Of a stretch of 21,898 nucleotides of DNA, positions 8,265 through 16,204 are shown piece after piece. A program made the position numbers and the translations under genes. Source of the DNA: a virus; the IMG/VR virus record IMGVR_UViG_3300018053_000047, positions 1-21,898 of that record. One strand, written 5' to 3'. Each line of letters begins with the position of its first letter. Positions within the stretch are counted from its first letter, which is position 1. Under the pieces are notes generated by a model. That model was not told the origin of the DNA. It made no database searches and saw nothing but the letters and a program-made list of their open reading frames with translations.

Positions 8265-8548
8265 TTAGTCTGCACTCCGTCATAACCAAGGAGCTTCGCG
8301 GCACTTGCGTGCGTATTCTTTATTCTTACTCTAAGCGCGTTCTTGCAGTGAAATTGCAGGTTTGTTTCTGCCCCGGCACCAGCCATTACAGAAAATGTAA
8401 GCGTATTGGTCCCGTCATACCATTGCAGGTCTACATTGTCCTCGTGATAAATGTTATGAATAACCACCTCAACCCCGGCTCCTGGTTGAATATCCAAGAC
8501 TGAGCCAGCAGCTACGCTGCTCAACACACTGAAAACATCACCAACCAC
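8261..8548 (-). CDS. Small virion-associated protein upstream of the tailspike (95 aa)
   Basis: The start is GTG at 8548, with GAGGG about 8 bases upstream; an earlier ATG stops after four codons. The product is a compact beta-rich protein: 'SVAAGSVLDIQPGAGVEVVI', 'WYDGTNTLTFSVMAGAG', 'NALRVRIKNTHASAAKLLG'. I recognise this pattern from small proteins commonly encoded beside phage fibre or spike genes, usually annotated hypothetical. ATGA overlap with the 518-aa gene indicates co-translation, so it may be an adaptor, decoration or assembly partner of that spike. The role is inferred from context only. Confidence 0.7.
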   Translation of the reverse strand: MVGDVFSVLSSVAAGSVLDIQPGAGVEVVIHNIYHEDNVDLQWYDGTNTLTFSVMAGAGAETNLQFHCKNALRVRIKNTHASAAKLLGYDGVQTK

Positions 8549-8568
8549 TATCTTGCCCTCATATAAAA

Positions 8569-8607
8569 CTAATCCTGTCCTAATAACCAGCCTTCATCCA
8601 TGCCAAG
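8569..8607 (-). repeat. Intact partner of the duplicated 3'-end segment
   Basis: This is the 3' end of the 1463-aa gene, including its TAG stop. It matches 6640-6678 at 31 of 39 bases in the same orientation. The pair flanks the 95-aa and 518-aa genes. Confidence 0.68.
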
Positions 8608-11600
8608 CGCAAAACATCTTTTCTGAGAAGCAAGCATAAATTGAAATATAAATCCATTATCAATGGTTATCTCTATAGGCTCAGCTATCAACACGCGCTC
8701 GACTCGCAATTCAGCAGGATGGCCTATTACTTCAAACGAACCGCCCTCTGCTTCTAATTCAAACTCGAATAGCTGCGGCGGCTGTTCTAACTCTTCCGGT
8801 TCTTGCCATTTGTGAATCTCGAAAGCAGGCGTCCATTGTTTAAATATCTGAGGTTCGCCAACCCAACTTCCTGTAGTTACACCACCGACAGAACCGGTAA
8901 CAAACCCGTTCGTGGAGGTGGTATCAGCGTCTTCTGTGGCGGCTATAGCGCCAGTAAGCGCCGGTAGGGTTATGAACCCTCCTAGCGTACCGACATCCTC
9001 GCCTTCTGTTACAGCAATGGACCCGGATGCTTTTACGACACCAGCTATTGCTGATGTATCAGCGCCTTCCGTAACACCTACAGTTCCGCCCTGGCCAACA
9101 ATGGCACTTATGCTGCTTGTATCTGCCGATTCGGCAATAGCTGATGTTCCAGCCACTACTACAATCCCGGCCCCTGCTGCGGTATCAACAGATTCAGTTA
9201 CGGCTGATGTACCCAGAGTACTAGCAAGACCTGCTGCCGCAGCAGTGTCTGCATCCTCATTAGCGGCTACCGTAGCCGCTAAGCCAAGCGCCCCGACAGC
9301 AGTCGATGTATCTGCTGACTCAATTAGCGCTGCGGTTCCTAATGCCGCCAGAGCACCAGACGCAGTTGATGTGTCGCTAGCCTCTGTGGTGGCTACCGAA
9401 CCACTAATCGCGGTGCCAACCGACCCAGATATGACAGAAGTATCATGTGCTTCGGCAGCCTCTATCGTGCCAATTGCGTTTACAATCCCTGATGCTGTAC
9501 TAGTGTCCGCCTGCTCGGTCGATGCAATAGATCCGATAACCGCGACCACAGCAGTCGCGTTTGACGTATCCACCGACTCGGTAACGGCAACTGTCCCAGT
9601 TACCCCAATTGCCGCATCGCCAGAGGCAGAACAAGTATCGGCAATTTCCGTTACATCTGCGGCACCTAGCGTGACCGCTAAAGCTGCAATAGATGATATG
9701 TCATCAGATTCGGTTATTGATACAGTTCCAGTTGCGGTTACGGTCCCATCTACTGAGACTGTATCAGTCGCCTCTGTTACCGCAACTATACCGGTCCACT
9801 GCACAGCACCAGATATACTCGGGCTGTCGGCCACCTCGATAATGCCAGATGAGCCAATAGCAGCAATTACGCCGGCCGCATTACCTGAATCTGTGGCTTC
9901 TGTTACCGCTATCGCGCCAGTGCGCGATACAGCGTCAGGCCTGACGACAATGGTGTTAGCTATCCATTGCTCGGAGCCTATCGTTGCTGTACCAGGATTT
10001 TCAGATCCCGAGTTCAGCGCCCGAGTGGCCATGGCCACTCCGGCACCGCCGGCATTGACCCAACGATTTGTTACTTGGTTATCAGCATAGTCGGCTGGAT
10101 ATGACGTATGCGATACATTACCGTCCCAACCATAAACAACGATCCAGCGCGAAAATTCTGATCCCCAATTAGCTGGATCGAGGCTTGGCGGGTTTGGGTT
10201 AGTGCTCGAACCAGTGGCGGCTGTGCCTACTGCCAGACCTTCAACTGCAGAACCGTACCAACCGGTAATCCTATAACTAGCGTGCGCAGAACCTTCGCTC
10301 GAACTAGTCGTTACGGTGATAGTAGTTCCTTCGCCACCATCAGCCGAGCGACTGAAAACTGTTAATCTATTTGCAGTGCCATTAACCTCGGTGAATAGTT
10401 CATTCCAGCCAGTCGCCGGTGTAGTGACGCTGGCAGTAGCAGCACCATCATTCGAAAATGCTACTAACAGTAAATCTCCTGCCGCTATGCTCGTCGGTAG
10501 ATTGACTGTATGCGCCGTGCCATTACCTGCCGAATTGCCGCTATTAGTAGCCACTACAGACGGGGCTGACATAACGGTACCAATCGACTCCACAGAGTCA
10601 GCACCATCGGTGATGGCAGTAGAGCCGATTACTGTGACGAGTCCCACAGCAGATGTAGTATCAACTGTTTCTGTGGTGGCTACAGTGCCGCTAACAGCAC
10701 TGCCGACTACCCCAGATACAGATACTGGGTCCTGGGCTTCCGAAACGTCTATGGTGCCAGTTGCTTCAACTATACCTGACACTGTGCTAGTGTCATCCTG
10801 CTCGGTTGTGGAGACTGAGCCAATGCCAGAGATCACAGCTGCTATGCTGGACGTATCCTCAGCTTCCGATACTTCGACCGTACCGCCTTGACCCACAATA
10901 CCCGAAATGACAGGAGCATCGACGGACTCTGTAACTGCTATGGTTCCGGTAACAACTACCAAGCCATCAACTACTGATGTGTCAGTAGACTCAGTTACAG
11001 CTATTGTTCCTATAGAACTGACTATGCCTTGAGACGATCCAGAGTCAGGATTCGATAGGCCATCGAACAGCTCCGTAATTGAAGCCATTCCGGTAGCAAC
11101 AATAGCTCCGGTAGCCGCGCTTACATCCTCAGCTTCGCTTACAGCGATTGTTCCTGCAACTACAGGTATTTCACCAAAAACAATTACCCCGTCAGCCAAT
11201 AAATTGCCAACACGAGTCCTACCTATTTCATCCAGCAATAACCATACAAATTCCCCAGTTTCTGTAATCTTCTGCGAAGCATCACTTACTGAACCGGATA
11301 TTGCCGAGACATCTGCTGACTCTGTTACAGCTATTGTGTCTACAACGCTTACGGTACCGTAAGCCGTGGTGAAATCTTTAAGGACTATCGATGTGTCGGC
11401 CTGCTCGATTATGGAAACAGATCCTTCAGCAGGCAAGAATCCGCCAATTGTTGCTCCGTCCGATAGTTCCTCTATTTCACTTGAGCCTATTATTCCGCTA
11501 ACCACAACCCCGTCTATAGAGGAAGTATCGTCGGATTCATTTAGTACAATTTCACCGCTGCTTATCGTCAGACCGGTAATATCCGATGTATCTTCTTGCT

Positions 11601-12960
11601 CAGTTGCCCCGGATGTGCCACTGATAGTTAAAATGCCATCGGCAGATGCCGAGTCGCTTTCCTCTGTTACGGCGACAGTCCCGAACCATTGCACAGACCC
11701 AGATGTAGAGTCTGTATCATCGGACTCTGTAATCTCTAAAGCACCAGTAGAAGTGAGCGTGCCTGAGGCACTCAATGTGCTATCCGCTTCGGTTATTGCT
11801 AGCGTGCCGCCTGTGGCTATTGCACCTACAATCTCCGATGTGTCATTCGCCTCGGTAACGTCCGCCGAGCCGGGAGATATGGCTGTGCCTGAGGCTGAAG
11901 CAGTATCAGCAGTCTCGGTTACATCCGCCGCGCCTTGCGCAATTATTAAACTGGTAATAAATGACGTATCATCATCTTCTGTTACGCCAGCCGTACCAGT
12001 GCCAACTATCAGTGCTGCTACAGATGATGTATCGGCGGCCTCTGTAACCCCAACTGTTCCAGTGGAAAGCAATACACCAGTAGCCGAAGCAGTATCGCTT
12101 GCCTCAGTAACATCTATAGTTCCCAGAGCGGTAACTGTCCCTGAGGCACTAGCTGTACTGGCGTCCTCCGTAATAGCCACCGTGCCTGACACAGTTACGG
12201 AAGCAGCAATAGCTGACGTGTCCGCAGCATCCGTAGTAGCACTGGTACCGGTAATACTTCCGCCAGCACTCTCTACATGGAAATCTGGTAGTGATATTGC
12301 CCGGAAAATAGGTGGATGCGCAGAATCAGCTAACGTACCAGTTACTGTTAGCTCAAGATTCGTTACAATATCTATTTCAGGGCCGGTTTTTCCTATAATT
12401 GGCCGGTAGGAAATAAGATTTTGAGGCCTAATGCAAAGTGGACTTATACCTTTCGCAAGAGCCTCAACTTCGGCCTGGCTTAAATCCGCGTCCCAAATTG
12501 CAAGCTCCGCCAAGCTACCTGCGAACGGGTCTCCTGTTGCAGCGAGCTGAAGGACTCCTACTCGCTCATTGACCAAACCTGTCGGTGTGCTACTACTAGT
12601 ATTCGTTCCACTAGATGCCCAGTTACCGGCACTTACAACTCGACGGCTAGTAGCAGAAGTTCCTATAGAGGCAGCATGTGTCCATGTATTTACGCTTGGT
12701 GTATTAGTCGCGCGCGCTGTACTAAACACTCCGGAAATCACTGAATCAAATGTCAGTTGTCCGGAGTTATCCCCGTCTAAGTATGCTTGCCACCAGGTAT
12801 TGGTGCTAGTTCCAACAGATTCACTCCATAAAGTATGGTAATTGCTTGCGGCTGGAAGGCCGGACGAGTTATACCAAATACTTACGGTGAACGGATATGC
12901 TGTAAAGGCCGCCGCCGATCTGCCTAAATAGTTCGCAGTAGAAAATCCTGAGCGAGCCAT
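8569..12960 (-). CDS. Giant LamG-domain protein with about 40 degenerate 21-residue repeats (1463 aa)
   Basis: Residues about 1-225 are a concanavalin-like LamG domain ('AYPFTVSIWYN', 'GSLAELAIWDADLSQAEVEA'). About 237-797 hold some 24 copies of a roughly 21-residue repeat, consensus G-T-h-x-h-T-E-x-x-D-T-S-x-h-x-G-h-h-x-x-x (h hydrophobic), for example 'GTVAVTEESDSASADGILTIS'. About 797-1010 form a separate beta-sandwich-like domain ('AHTVNLPTSIAAGDLLLVAF', 'ANTIVVRPDA'). About 1013-1360 hold some 16 more repeats. The last 100 residues are charged and end 'GMDEGWLLGQD'. Two irregular spots occur near residues 480 and 570. There is no signal peptide, so display on the virion is more likely than secretion. 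The repeats probably form an extended stalk or stacked beta structure carrying the glycan-binding LamG head. The whole frame is intact; function is inferred. Confidence 0.85.
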   Translation of the reverse strand: MARSGFSTANYLGRSAAAFTAYPFTVSIWYNSSGLPAASNYHTLWSESVGTSTNTWWQAYLDGDNSGQLTFDSVISGVFSTARATNTPSVNTWTHAASIGTSATSRRVVSAGNWASSGTNTSSSTPTGLVNERVGVLQLAATGDPFAGSLAELAIWDADLSQAEVEALAKGISPLCIRPQNLISYRPIIGKTGPEIDIVTNLELTVTGTLADSAHPPIFRAISLPDFHVESAGGSITGTSATTDAADTSAIAASVTVSGTVAITEDASTASASGTVTALGTIDVTEASDTASATGVLLSTGTVGVTEAADTSSVAALIVGTGTAGVTEDDDTSFITSLIIAQGAADVTETADTASASGTAISPGSADVTEANDTSEIVGAIATGGTLAITEADSTLSASGTLTSTGALEITESDDTDSTSGSVQWFGTVAVTEESDSASADGILTISGTSGATEQEDTSDITGLTISSGEIVLNESDDTSSIDGVVVSGIIGSSEIEELSDGATIGGFLPAEGSVSIIEQADTSIVLKDFTTAYGTVSVVDTIAVTESADVSAISGSVSDASQKITETGEFVWLLLDEIGRTRVGNLLADGVIVFGEIPVVAGTIAVSEAEDVSAATGAIVATGMASITELFDGLSNPDSGSSQGIVSSIGTIAVTESTDTSVVDGLVVVTGTIAVTESVDAPVISGIVGQGGTVEVSEAEDTSSIAAVISGIGSVSTTEQDDTSTVSGIVEATGTIDVSEAQDPVSVSGVVGSAVSGTVATTETVDTTSAVGLVTVIGSTAITDGADSVESIGTVMSAPSVVATNSGNSAGNGTAHTVNLPTSIAAGDLLLVAFSNDGAATASVTTPATGWNELFTEVNGTANRLTVFSRSADGGEGTTITVTTSSSEGSAHASYRITGWYGSAVEGLAVGTAATGSSTNPNPPSLDPANWGSEFSRWIVVYGWDGNVSHTSYPADYADNQVTNRWVNAGGAGVAMATRALNSGSENPGTATIGSEQWIANTIVVRPDAVSRTGAIAVTEATDSGNAAGVIAAIGSSGIIEVADSPSISGAVQWTGIVAVTEATDTVSVDGTVTATGTVSITESDDISSIAALAVTLGAADVTEIADTCSASGDAAIGVTGTVAVTESVDTSNATAVVAVIGSIASTEQADTSTASGIVNAIGTIEAAEAHDTSVISGSVGTAISGSVATTEASDTSTASGALAALGTAALIESADTSTAVGALGLAATVAANEDADTAAAAGLASTLGTSAVTESVDTAAGAGIVVVAGTSAIAESADTSSISAIVGQGGTVGVTEGADTSAIAGVVKASGSIAVTEGEDVGTLGGFITLPALTGAIAATEDADTTSTNGFVTGSVGGVTTGSWVGEPQIFKQWTPAFEIHKWQEPEELEQPPQLFEFELEAEGGSFEVIGHPAELRVERVLIAEPIEITIDNGFIFQFMLASQKRCFALGMDEGWLLGQD
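8880..9930 (-). repeat. Repeat array II: about 16 coding repeats, 63-bp period
   Basis: Tandem units of about 63 bases encode G-T-h-x-h-T-E-x-x-D-T-S type repeats, for example 'GSIASTEQADTSTASGIVNAI' minus its last residue. Neighbouring units differ strongly in DNA sequence while keeping the protein pattern. Some units carry two or three extra residues before the next G. Confidence 0.85.
10570..12250 (-). repeat. Repeat array I: about 24 coding repeats, 63-bp period
   Basis: The same 21-residue unit as array II, with interruptions near 11230 (an insert of about 40 residues without the motif) and 11050 (extended unit). A three-unit block with the marks STEQ/TTEQ, GTI..EA.D and SGVVGSAVSG matches a block in array II (SGSVGTAISG), which indicates block duplication between the arrays. 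Confidence 0.83.
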
Positions 12961-12965
12961 TGTCT

Positions 12966-13457
12966 TTATGTCTCTTTTATTTCTACGGCCACAAGCTCAG
13001 CATCACCAGCGGCATTATCGTTTGCGACATCTCTGCGCACTCTTAGCCTAAATGCTTCGCCAACTGCAATGCTATCAATGTTTGCGCCGTTAGTTACCGC
13101 TACATTGGTTATGTCTACTAATCCAGATGTGCCTGGTACAGTAGCAGCCGTAACTACTTGAGCAGTAGCGAAGCTATCAGCATCTAAATCTTGCTGCCCA
13201 TCGCCAATACGCTCAAAAGCCACATCCCAACCGATGGTCCCGGTAGTGGCCGTACTCGCTGCCCAGTGTACATAAACAGTAACTCCTCCACCCCCGTAGT
13301 GCCTAGGTAATACACTTGTCCAGATTGCGCTTTCCTGTGTAGTAGTATCGAAATCCAACACTGGATGCTGGTTTCTCGTGTCCAACGTTGCGTAATTCGT
13401 GGCCGTAGGTTCATATGCTAACGGGGTAAACACCAATAACGTATTACCTGTTGCCAT
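12966..13457 (-). CDS. Virion-type structural protein (163 aa)
   Basis: Starts MATGNTLLVFTPLAYEPTAT immediately after the stop of the 99-aa gene (adjacent bases). It is a compact beta-rich protein with 'RNQHPVLDFDTTTQESAIW', 'GGGVTVYVHWAASTATTG' and a closing 'LRVRRDVANDNAAGDAELV'. I recognise near-identical patterns in many environmental phage genomes, always next to structural or fibre genes and without a described function. The jelly-roll-like strand pattern and position suggest a small virion or receptor-associated component. Operon neighbours on both sides are repeat-bearing proteins. The ATG is preceded by only weak ribosome-binding sequence, so translational coupling to the 99-aa gene is likely. 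Confidence 0.7.
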   Translation of the reverse strand: MATGNTLLVFTPLAYEPTATNYATLDTRNQHPVLDFDTTTQESAIWTSVLPRHYGGGGVTVYVHWAASTATTGTIGWDVAFERIGDGQQDLDADSFATAQVVTAATVPGTSGLVDITNVAVTNGANIDSIAVGEAFRLRVRRDVANDNAAGDAELVAVEIKET

Positions 13458-13757
13458 TTAGGAATTCTCCGAAATATATGCGATGCCGGTAATCTGCGGT
13501 ATATACTCTAAAATAAACGCAGTCCCAATAATTTTTCCTGTCGCAGTAATCAAGACAGTGTCCGCTATTTCTGTTGCACCAAGGTTACCGCCTGCCCCTA
13601 CCATTCCAATAATAGCAGCGGTATCAACCGCCTCTATAAACAACACTGAGCCAGCAACAGGAGCACCACCGACTGTCCCGGACGCAGATAGCGTATCTTT
13701 CGTTCCTCCGGTGGACCACAAGATTGCCGTTATCTGTGACTGATCTTTTAGAGCCAT
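13458..13757 (-). CDS. Short protein made of the same repeat as the giant protein (99 aa)
   Basis: Begins MALKDQSQITAILW and then contains about two and a half copies of the 21-residue repeat: 'TKDTLSASGTV', 'GSVLFIEAVDTAAIIGMVGA', 'GNLGATEIADTVLITATG'. It ends 'GIAYISENS', echoing 'GYAYILE', the end of the protein encoded just upstream. It starts 4 bases after that gene's stop and runs straight into the next ATG. It may be a detached repeat module that associates with the repeats of its neighbours, or a remnant of a longer repeat protein. No catalytic feature is visible. Confidence 0.7.
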   Translation of the reverse strand: MALKDQSQITAILWSTGGTKDTLSASGTVGGAPVAGSVLFIEAVDTAAIIGMVGAGGNLGATEIADTVLITATGKIIGTAFILEYIPQITGIAYISENS

Positions 13758-13761
13758 GTAG

Positions 13762-15585
13762 TCACTCTAATATATATGCATAACCAGTAGTAGCCGTTAC
13801 GGTTATCGCGCCAGAGGCGGCAGCCAAATCAGGCGCATCTGTTATTAACACAGTTCCAGTAATATTTGCGTCTTGAAACTCCAAAGCCCCAATATTGGGG
13901 GCTGTCCCGCTTATAACTTGCCGCCCAGCCGAATCCTTCCACAGCCAAACATAATCTCCATCATTACGTGTGATAGAACTCGTCAGAGTGACAGTATTTG
14001 TGGAATAGTTGATCCCTGCTAGCTGAATCTTTGTTGCGCCAGTGACATTATTGCTGGTAGGTCCTACGGCGATCCAATCCCACTGCACCCCCATCCATGC
14101 AGGGAACCCTGACACGTCGTAGAAAAATCTTGCATCATCCAGGATTAGGCTTGTCCCTGTACCTGTATCTGCAATTGCAACTCTGGTGAGAGGCGCACCG
14201 CCGTCTATGTATGGACTTGAACTAGTTAGCGTGAAATCGTTGGCAGCATAATTAGTAAATCCTGGTGCAGCATCGTAAACATTTGCGAAGCCATTCCAGT
14301 CGCGGAGATCTGGGCCAGTAGGATTAGTAAAGTTAGCCTTGGCCTCAGCCAATGTCCATCCACTATCGTTCCAAAACAAAATATCTTCCGATGAAGAACC
14401 GCCTGGGTTGCCCACTACATTGCGGATAAATCTGTCGTTTACAGTCGGAGTCGGATCTCGGTAAACAATGCATATGTTGGACCAGAACTGAGCATTCCCA
14501 TCATAGAAGAAATTGTTGACTAAAATCCCATCACCTATAATGTGCGAAGTGCTTCCGATAAAATTGGCAATACCAAAAGGCACTCCAGCAGAATCCACGG
14601 CGGTATTGTTGTAAATGCGGTAACCAGTTACCGGCTGCACATTGTCACCACCATAGCCTCCAGCTATCCCACCCTGAGAATCGAATCCACACGGTGCTCG
14701 ACATCCTTCGAACAGAGTGTTGTATCGGATTAACATGTTGGTCGAACCGACCTGCAAAGAACTACCGAAATTACACTCAGGACCTATGCAAGTCGGAATT
14801 TGTGCTTGGCACTGTAGCCGCGAATTCTCGACTAGCATGTTCGGGCCGCAGTTGTAAATAGATTGCGCGGTATGCGCGTTATTCCAAACGAAGTTTCCTC
14901 TTGACGCAATGAATGAACCGTTAGAACCCTGGTTATTGAAAGTAATATGTCTGGAAGCACCATCGAAGATGTTATCTTCAACCAAACAATGATCAGACAT
15001 TCCACCCATGTTTATCAGATCTTCCACCCCCGTACTAACACTAGTTGTGGAATTCCCGGTGATGTGGCACTGTCGTAAAATATTAAACCTTGTTTGTTCC
15101 TGTTCCCCGAAGCTATGGACCCCGAATTGAATACCATAGTTAGTGGCATTCGTATCCGTGGATACAGATATGAGATTGGACATAATGCATCCAGTAGCAC
15201 CATTAAAGGAAGCCATGGCACTCACTTGCCCAGAAGGCAAAACTATAACTATTCGACGAACGTCAACAGCATCAGAATCCCCTCTGCCTATGACACTTAC
15301 ATAGCTCTTATTTGATAGGTTGATAGCTCCTCTCTTAGTAGATCCAGTGCTGGAGAACCCTGTTAAATTTACGGTGCCGTTGCCAAAGGCTTGATAGGTG
15401 ATCCGATTAGCATCCGAGGTTCCGTCGTTAGTAGATCGAATAGCATCGCTATACGTACCAGCCTTTATGTAGACCTTGTCTCCAGCGACTAATGTCGTGT
15501 TGGCCTTACCTATAGTTAGCCAAGGCGACGCCTCAGTTCCGGCATTACTATTATTGCCCCCCGGGGCAATATAGTACGTAGTCAT
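13762..15585 (-). CDS. Right-handed parallel beta-helix virion protein with C-terminal repeat unit (607 aa)
   Basis: The N-terminus 'TYYIAPGGNNSNAGTEASPW' followed by 'GDKVYIKAGTYSDAI' is the classic opening of extracellular polysaccharide-lyase-like beta-helix proteins. The middle (about 80-480) is full of short N/G-rich rungs such as 'NILRQCHITGNSTT', 'LVEDNIFDGASRHITF' and 'YRIYNNTAVDSAGV'. Cysteines cluster near residues 245-300 ('CIGPECNFG', 'EGCRAPCGFD'), unusual for a cytoplasmic protein and possibly metal-binding or disulphide-forming. The last 35 residues carry one copy of the repeat of the 1463-aa protein ('GTVLITDAPDLAAASGAI'). It is probably a glycan-binding or glycan-cleaving spike or fibre. 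The start abuts the stop of the 29-aa frame. Confidence 0.8.
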   Translation of the reverse strand: MTTYYIAPGGNNSNAGTEASPWLTIGKANTTLVAGDKVYIKAGTYSDAIRSTNDGTSDANRITYQAFGNGTVNLTGFSSTGSTKRGAINLSNKSYVSVIGRGDSDAVDVRRIVIVLPSGQVSAMASFNGATGCIMSNLISVSTDTNATNYGIQFGVHSFGEQEQTRFNILRQCHITGNSTTSVSTGVEDLINMGGMSDHCLVEDNIFDGASRHITFNNQGSNGSFIASRGNFVWNNAHTAQSIYNCGPNMLVENSRLQCQAQIPTCIGPECNFGSSLQVGSTNMLIRYNTLFEGCRAPCGFDSQGGIAGGYGGDNVQPVTGYRIYNNTAVDSAGVPFGIANFIGSTSHIIGDGILVNNFFYDGNAQFWSNICIVYRDPTPTVNDRFIRNVVGNPGGSSSEDILFWNDSGWTLAEAKANFTNPTGPDLRDWNGFANVYDAAPGFTNYAANDFTLTSSSPYIDGGAPLTRVAIADTGTGTSLILDDARFFYDVSGFPAWMGVQWDWIAVGPTSNNVTGATKIQLAGINYSTNTVTLTSSITRNDGDYVWLWKDSAGRQVISGTAPNIGALEFQDANITGTVLITDAPDLAAASGAITVTATTGYAYILE

Positions 15586-15675
15586 TTAGAGACGCGCTCC
15601 CTTGCGGCGATTTTCTTCGGCAAGAAGAACCTGAGCAAGTGCCGTGCCGGCGTAAGTCATTGATTTATCAGGCAT
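15586..15675 (-). CDS. Micro-protein bridging two virion genes (29 aa)
   Basis: The frame reads MPDKSMTYAGTALAQVLLAE and then nine more residues, ENRRKGARL. Its ATG overlaps the stop of the upstream 134-aa gene by 8 bases, and its TAA directly abuts the ATG of the beta-helix gene. It therefore fills the only gap between the two without waste. The product is one amphipathic helix with a basic end. It could be a real small protein, or a leader whose translation couples the flanking genes: AAGGGAG near its end serves the next start. No family is recognised. Confidence 0.5.
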   Translation of the reverse strand: MPDKSMTYAGTALAQVLLAEENRRKGARL

Positions 15676-16072
15676 TTCCAGCGGTCACGGTGAACGAAGT
15701 AACACTCACCTGTTGACCAGATGAAATCGCGGTGCTATTCAAATTAAGGTCCGATCCAGAAGTTCCTACATTCCCGTCGATGACGCAAGAGCCAGTTGAT
15801 GTCACACAACGGAACCAAGTAGCCGTCCCGGTAGCATTAGCGCTTGCGTCAGCAGTAATAGCCGACATAGTGAGAACACCGGAAGACGCCGCCGCTGCAC
15901 ACGGGTCAGTAAACGTCAACTCAGCCAGTAGAGTTGTCGCTGTACCGCAGGTCGCTGGGCGAGTACCGTCATAAATTCTAAGGAACCCGGCACCAGCGCC
16001 TCCATCAATTGCGTCCCTAACCACATTAAGACGCGGGTTTCTAACCAGAACAACATCATAAGAAATTGCCAT
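15668..16072 (-). CDS. Virion-type structural protein (134 aa)
   Basis: The start at 16072 (MAISYDVVLVRNPRLNVVRD) is preferred over the ATG two codons upstream because AGGAG lies 8 bases before it and only 2 before the other. The pattern 'DAIDGGAGAGFLRIYDGTRP' and 'TTLLAELTFTDPCAAAASSG' belongs to a very widespread small phage protein found beside fibre, head-tail or decoration genes, generally annotated hypothetical. The fold is likely a beta sandwich, with a Cys pair 'RCVTSTGSC' in the middle. It is the first gene after the double terminator and so opens the surface-protein cassette. Function is not established. Confidence 0.7.
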   Translation of the reverse strand: MAISYDVVLVRNPRLNVVRDAIDGGAGAGFLRIYDGTRPATCGTATTLLAELTFTDPCAAAASSGVLTMSAITADASANATGTATWFRCVTSTGSCVIDGNVGTSGSDLNLNSTAISSGQQVSVTSFTVTAGNA

Positions 16073-16090
16073 CGTCATATCTCCTGACGT

Positions 16091-16113
16091 TAAAAAGCCC
16101 GTAGAAAACGGGC
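16091..16113 (-). terminator. Second hairpin of the tandem terminator
   Basis: On the minus strand GCCCGT and ACGGGC close a five-base loop and are followed by TTTTTAA. It comes 3-10 bases after the palindromic terminator and about 19 bases before the ATG of the 134-aa gene. Confidence 0.85.
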
Positions 16114-16116
16114 AAT

Positions 16117-16142
16117 GAAAAATTCGCCTAGCTAGGCGAATT
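16117..16142 (-). terminator. First hairpin of the tandem terminator, 22-bp perfect palindrome
   Basis: Positions 16121-16142 are an exact palindrome centred on AGCT (9-bp stem AATTCGCCT/AGGCGAATT), followed on the minus strand by TTTC. It ends the transcript carrying portal and two small genes. Being a perfect DNA palindrome it could also bind a dimeric protein. Confidence 0.78.
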
Positions 16143-16204
16143 GGTAAACTCTAAAAAAATCTCTTAAGCTACGTTTAGCTACGCGGGTACTTCGTGACTG
16201 CTAA

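Noticed and set aside
8912-10090. 392-codon plus-strand frame opposite repeat array II
   Set aside because: The 63-bp period of the repeats keeps the antisense frame free of stops. The product is low-complexity V/S/A/T/P repeats, the mirror of the real protein, and no ribosome-binding site supports it.
8880-12250. CRISPR or intergenic tandem repeat
   Set aside because: The 63-bp units are coding throughout, diverged in DNA sequence, and have no constant repeat with unique spacers.
11366-12409. 347-codon plus-strand frame opposite repeat array I
   Set aside because: Same cause: an antisense shadow of the in-phase repeats, with no homology or start context.
6708-15585. Diversity-generating retroelement acting on the spike or LamG genes
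   Set aside because: No reverse transcriptase, accessory gene or template/variable repeat pair with adenine-directed changes is visible in the window.
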